A DNA stretch of 35,421 bases from NCBI GenBank assembly GCA_019119815.1, contig DWWH01000091.1, positions 1-35,421 on the forward strand. The letters are read 5' to 3'. The translations under genes were made by a program, and so were the position numbers. This DNA is from Candidatus Eisenbergiella intestinipullorum (GTDB lineage Bacteria; Bacillota; Clostridia; Lachnospirales; Lachnospiraceae). Of this stretch, positions 31,970-35,421 are shown in pieces. How positions within the stretch are numbered: the first letter of the stretch is position 1; the number at the start of each line of letters is the position of its first letter. Below the pieces are notes generated by a model. The model saw nothing but the letters and a program-made list of their open reading frames with translations, had not been told where the DNA came from and did not search any database.

Positions 31970-33184
31970 ATGAGCGAAACGATGAAGCAGTATATCGATG
32001 AGGCGGAGGCGGCCCTTTTACATACCTATAACCGGTATCAGGTGGTGCTGGATCACGGCGACGGCGTGTATCTCTATGATATGGACGGAAAACGGTATCT
32101 GGACTTTGTGGCGGGAATCGCGGTATTCGCGCTGGGCTACAACAACCGGGAATACAACGACGCGCTGAAGGCGCAGATCGACAAGGTGATCCATACCTCC
32201 AATTATTATTATAACGTTCCTGCCATCGAAGCGGCGAAGCGGATCAAAAAGGCATCCGGCATGGACCGTGTCTTTTTTACCAACAGCGGAGCGGAAGCCA
32301 TAGAGGGAGCGCTGAAAGCGGCCCGGAAATACGCGTACCTGAAGGACGGGCGCACGGACCATGAGATCATCGCCATGAACCATTCCTTCCACGGCCGGAC
32401 CTTCGGCGCTCTGTCCGTGACGGGAAATCCTCATTATCGGGAGGCGTTCGAGCCGATGATCGGAAATATCCGGTTCGCGGATCTGAACGATTATGACAGC
32501 GTGCTTTCTCAGGTGAATGACCGTACCTGCGCCATCCTTCTGGAGACGGTGCAGGGTGAGGGCGGCATCCATCCCGCGGAGGAAGAATTCCTGAAAAAGC
32601 TCCGCACGCTCTGCGATGAACGGGACATTCTGCTGATCCTGGATGAAATCCAGTGCGGCATGGGCAGGACCGGAACCATGTTCGCCTGGCAGCGCTATGG
32701 CGTGAAGCCGGACATCATGACCATGGCCAAGGCGCTGGGCTGCGGCGTGCCCGTCGGCGCTTTTGCGATGACGGAGAAGGTGGGAGCCCATTCCCTTACA
32801 AGCGGAGACCACGGCACCACCTATGGAGGAAACCCGCTTGCCGGAGCCGCCGTCTGCAAGGTGTTTGAGCTGTTTGAAAAGGAAAATATTCTGGAAAATG
32901 TAAACCGGGTGGGCGCTTATCTGGGGAAACAGCTGGAGGCGCTGGCGGAAAAATATGATTTTATCGAAGAAAGCCGGGGAATTGGCCTGATGCGCGGCCT
33001 CGCCTGCTCCATTCCCGTAGGGAGCATCATCAACCGGGCGCTGGAAAAGGGGCTGATCCTGATCAATGCCGGAACCAATATCATCCGTTTTGTGCCGCCG
33101 CTGATCATTACGGAGCGGAATGTGGACGACATGATCGGGATCCTCACCGAATGCCTGGATGAGGCCGGGGAGCGGAAGGGATGA
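31970..33184 (+). CDS. argD: Acetylornithine aminotransferase
   Basis: PLP-dependent class III aminotransferase converting N-acetylglutamate semialdehyde to N-acetylornithine; 404 aa. Motifs: GDGVYLYDMDGKRYLDFVAGIAV, FFTNSGAEAIEGALK, the Asp of LILDEIQCGMGRTG, and the PLP lysine Lys254 in MAKALGCGVPVGAF. Two in-frame ATGs are possible: 31964 is three bases from AAAGGAG, 31970 nine bases; the second fits better. It is the last arg gene. argF and argH are elsewhere. Confidence 0.95.
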   Translation: MSETMKQYIDEAEAALLHTYNRYQVVLDHGDGVYLYDMDGKRYLDFVAGIAVFALGYNNREYNDALKAQIDKVIHTSNYYYNVPAIEAAKRIKKASGMDRVFFTNSGAEAIEGALKAARKYAYLKDGRTDHEIIAMNHSFHGRTFGALSVTGNPHYREAFEPMIGNIRFADLNDYDSVLSQVNDRTCAILLETVQGEGGIHPAEEEFLKKLRTLCDERDILLILDEIQCGMGRTGTMFAWQRYGVKPDIMTMAKALGCGVPVGAFAMTEKVGAHSLTSGDHGTTYGGNPLAGAAVCKVFELFEKENILENVNRVGAYLGKQLEALAEKYDFIEESRGIGLMRGLACSIPVGSIINRALEKGLILINAGTNIIRFVPPLIITERNVDDMIGILTECLDEAGERKG

Positions 33185-33246
33185 GAAGGACAAAGGATGC
33201 GGCGGGGATCTGCCCTGCCGTATGCCGGAATTGAGGATGGAACGGA

Positions 33247-34767
33247 ATGAAGGAAAAAAAGAAAAAAACCACGCACCGCGCAGCTTCGCGCTTCCGGATC
33301 CCTGCCGTGGCCGCTCTTCTTGCGGCCGCGGCGCTTCTGCTTTATTTTGGGGCCGGAAGCGGCCGGTTTTCAGGGCTTTCTCCGGCTCCGGAAAATGCGC
33401 CGGAGGAAAGGACCACGCTGAATCTGTGGTATACGGACGAATCCCTTTCGGATTTTCTCGCAGCCGCTGCACTGGATTTTTCAGAGGAACAAGGGGTGCG
33501 TGTCATTCCCAGGCTGGTATCGGGGCTGGAATACCTGGAAAACATCCATGAAGCGTCCCTGAAAACCGATATGGTCCCGGATGTATATATCCTCGGAAAC
33601 GACAGCCTGGAAAAGGCATGGCTATCCGGCCTTGCCGGAAAGATCCGGGATGAAGACTATGTCTGTGGAGAGAATTTCCCGGAGGCGGCCCTTTCGGCCG
33701 TCACCTGCCGGGGGCATCTCATTGGCTATCCCTTTTATTATGAAACCAGCGCGCTGGTATACAATCTCACCTATCTGGAGGAAGCTGCAAAGGAAGAGCT
33801 TCAGGCAGAAGCGGATGCGAAGGCGGGCCAGGAGGCGATGGCCGCATTGGAGCAGGGAGAGCTGCCGCAGGAGGAGGGTGCCGGAGCGGAACAGGAGGAA
33901 GCATCCGTTTCGGAAGCAGAGGCGGCCGAACGGACGCGGAAGCTGATCCCGCAGACCATTGATGAGATCCTGGCCTTTGCCGACGGCTACAATGCGCCGG
34001 AGCAGGTGCAGTCGGTCTTTTCCTGGGATGTATCGGATCTTTTCTACAATTATTTTTTCATCGGAGGTCACGTGGATGTGGGAGGGCCGGACGGAGACGA
34101 TGAGGGTCGGATCGACCTTTGCAATGAGGATGCGGTCCGCTGTCTGAGCGCTTATCAGGAGCTGACGCAGTTTTTTTCCATCGACCCGGAGGCGGTCAGC
34201 TATGAGGGCGTGACGCAGGACTTTCTGGACGGAAAGCTGGTGTTTACCATCGCCACGACAGACATTCTTTCCCGGCTGGAGGAAGCGGTCCGGGATGGGA
34301 GCTTTCCTTATGAGTACGGAGTATCCCGCGTCCCGGACATCAACGAAGAACTGACCTGCAGAAGCCTGTCCGTGACCAGCGCGGTGGTGGTGAACGGATA
34401 TGGCGAAAAGCAGGAAGAGGCGAACCGGTTCGCCCGCTATCTGACGGAAACCGCCGCACAGAAGCTTTATGAAAGCACGGGAAAGCTGCCCGCCAACCGG
34501 AGGATCAGCCTGCCGGATGAACAGGCCGCGGCCTTTGCGGAGGAATATGCCGCTTCGGTCCCCATTCCCAAGATGATGGCGACCTCCAATTATTGGGTGC
34601 AGATGGAGATCGCTTTTACCCGAGCATGGAACGGAGAAGAAGTATCTGCCGTGCTGCAGGAGCTTTCTGAACAGATCCTGACGCAGACGGCGGGAGAGCG
34701 CGTTTCGGAGGAATCCTCCGGGCCGCCGCAGGAGGAAACGGAAAGCCGGGAACAGACGGCAGAATAA
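33247..34767 (+). CDS. Extracellular solute-binding protein, membrane-anchored
   Basis: 506 aa, family 1 (sugar-type) ABC solute-binding protein by its pattern: TLNLWYTDESLSDF after the N-terminal membrane segment, PDVYILGNDSLEKAWLSGLAG, GYPFYYETSALVYN, FLDGKLVFTIATTD and the C-terminal ARYLTETAAQKLYEST. The basic N-terminus (MKEKKKKTTHR) precedes the single span IPAVAALLAAAALLLYFG; no lipobox Cys follows, so it should be an N-terminally anchored protein, not a lipoprotein. A Glu/Ala-rich insertion (about residues 182-237) and a Glu-rich tail are unusual. No ABC permease or ATPase is adjacent. The ligand is unknown; a sensory or orphan role is possible. Confidence 0.8.
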   Translation: MKEKKKKTTHRAASRFRIPAVAALLAAAALLLYFGAGSGRFSGLSPAPENAPEERTTLNLWYTDESLSDFLAAAALDFSEEQGVRVIPRLVSGLEYLENIHEASLKTDMVPDVYILGNDSLEKAWLSGLAGKIRDEDYVCGENFPEAALSAVTCRGHLIGYPFYYETSALVYNLTYLEEAAKEELQAEADAKAGQEAMAALEQGELPQEEGAGAEQEEASVSEAEAAERTRKLIPQTIDEILAFADGYNAPEQVQSVFSWDVSDLFYNYFFIGGHVDVGGPDGDDEGRIDLCNEDAVRCLSAYQELTQFFSIDPEAVSYEGVTQDFLDGKLVFTIATTDILSRLEEAVRDGSFPYEYGVSRVPDINEELTCRSLSVTSAVVVNGYGEKQEEANRFARYLTETAAQKLYESTGKLPANRRISLPDEQAAAFAEEYAASVPIPKMMATSNYWVQMEIAFTRAWNGEEVSAVLQELSEQILTQTAGERVSEESSGPPQEETESREQTAE

Positions 34768-34815
34768 AATCCCGCTTTCCCGGACAGAATGAAAGCAGCG
34801 GGCGCTGCCGCTTCA

Positions 34816-34854
34816 AAGCGGCGTTCGGACGGCGGCAAAAGCCGCCGCCTTGCG
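34816..34854. repeat. Hairpin pair before the YdcZ-type gene
   Basis: AGCGGCGTT... then CGGCGGC-AAAA-GCCGCCG near 34830-34848. There is no U-tract; it may act as a weak barrier between the solute-binding and transporter genes. Confidence 0.4.
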
Positions 34855-34888
34855 CAAACAGACTGGAACGGGAAAGGCGGGAAAAAAT

Positions 34889-35326
34889 ATGTGGGGTCTG
34901 ATCATCGCATTGGCTTCTGGCGCGCTGATGAGCGTGCAGGGCGTTTTCAACACGCAGGTGACAAAGGCATCCGGCATCTGGGCTGCCAGCTGCTTCGTAC
35001 AGTTTTCAGCCCTTCTGGTGTGTCTGACGGCCTGGGCTGTTACGGACAGAAGCCCTCTTCTGGGCGTATTTTCGGTACAGCCAAAGTATATGCTCTTGGG
35101 CGGAGCCATCGGCGCATTCATCACCTATACGGTGATCAAGAGCATGGATATGCTGGGACCTGCCAGAGCGGTTATGCTCATCGTGGTAGCCCAGCTTCTT
35201 GTGGCATATCTGATCGAGCTGTTCGGCATGTTCGGCGTGGAAAAGGTGGCCTGGGACTGGAGAAAAGCGGTCGGAATGGCGCTGGCCATCGCAGGGATCG
35301 TGGTTTTTAAGTGGGAAGCGAAATGA
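34889..35326 (+). CDS. DMT-type membrane protein, YdcZ/DUF606 family
   Basis: 145-aa membrane protein with about five hydrophobic spans: WGLIIALASGALMSVQGVFNTQV (the family's typical start), WAASCFVQFSALLVCLTAW, YMLLGGAIGAFITYTVI, ARAVMLIVVAQLLVAYLIELF, and a C-terminal VGMALAIAGIVVFKW. This is half the length of full DMT transporters, as is usual for YdcZ proteins, which probably work as dimers or pairs. Substrate unknown. Start: ATG 34889 behind GGCGGG; the frame is open to 34850. A second YdcZ copy often follows; none is visible before the window ends. Confidence 0.87.
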   Translation: MWGLIIALASGALMSVQGVFNTQVTKASGIWAASCFVQFSALLVCLTAWAVTDRSPLLGVFSVQPKYMLLGGAIGAFITYTVIKSMDMLGPARAVMLIVVAQLLVAYLIELFGMFGVEKVAWDWRKAVGMALAIAGIVVFKWEAK

Positions 35327-35337
35327 AAGCAGAAAAA

Positions 35338-35384
35338 AAGCTCCGGCAGTTCTGCTCTGAAGACAGAGAGAATACCGGAGCTTT
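35338..35384 (-). terminator. Terminator for a minus-strand gene beyond the window
   Basis: AAAGCTCCGG / CCGGAGCTTT stem. On the minus strand it is followed by a run of T; on the plus strand there is none. Confidence 0.55.
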
Positions 35385-35421
35385 ACCGCGAAAGGACACA
35401 GGCGCCGCAGATCCTCCGGAA

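Overview
The window looks like a chromosomal segment of an anaerobic, moderately GC-rich Clostridia bacterium, most likely Lachnospiraceae. Supporting signs are near-canonical GGAGG ribosome binding sites, some TTG starts, TTGNNN-17-TATNNT promoters, a flavodiiron protein, QueH instead of QueG, an SVSGN-type secreted protein, a DUF4867/FucI-like sugar cluster and a decayed Rpn-family nuclease. No rRNA, tRNA, CRISPR array or complete insertion sequence was seen.

Layout. 1-2.4 kb: a PHP-domain phosphoesterase, then a TetR regulator and a membrane protein, each preceded by the same 13-bp operator. 2.4-3.5 kb: remnant of an Rpn/PD-(D/E)XK nuclease gene split by a repeat element and a frameshift. 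3.7-10.9 kb: carA-carB-queH-argS, a tightly overlapping operon with a structured leader. 11.1-12.4 kb: flavodiiron protein. 12.5-13.1 kb: short serine recombinase on the minus strand. 13.3-15.7 kb: GH51 arabinofuranosidase and two small membrane proteins. 15.8-17.4 kb (minus): siroheme sulfite/nitrite reductase. 17.5-17.9 kb: tandemly repeated terminator block. 17.9-23.3 kb: LacI-type regulator divergent from a pentose cluster (xylulokinase, DUF4867, L-fucose-isomerase-like enzyme). 23.6-25.5 kb: secreted protein, then DUF1294 protein and response regulator on the minus strand. 25.7-33.2 kb: argG (minus) divergent from argC-DNA glycosylase-GNAT-argJ-argB-argD. 33.2-35.3 kb: membrane-anchored solute-binding protein and a YdcZ-type transporter.

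Together carAB, argCJBD and argG cover most of arginine and pyrimidine precursor synthesis. argF and argH are not in the window. ArgS uses the arginine. The LacI/xylulokinase/isomerase block and the arabinofuranosidase suggest use of plant pentosans.

The most unusual item is a family of intergenic elements of about 130 bp, with four copies in the window. Each is a series of four hairpins whose stems vary in sequence but keep pairing. Each ends directly at a Shine-Dalgarno-like GGAGG followed by ATG, and at least two copies are flanked by direct repeats of that sequence. One copy interrupts the Rpn gene and supplies a new start site. I do not recognise it as a named family.
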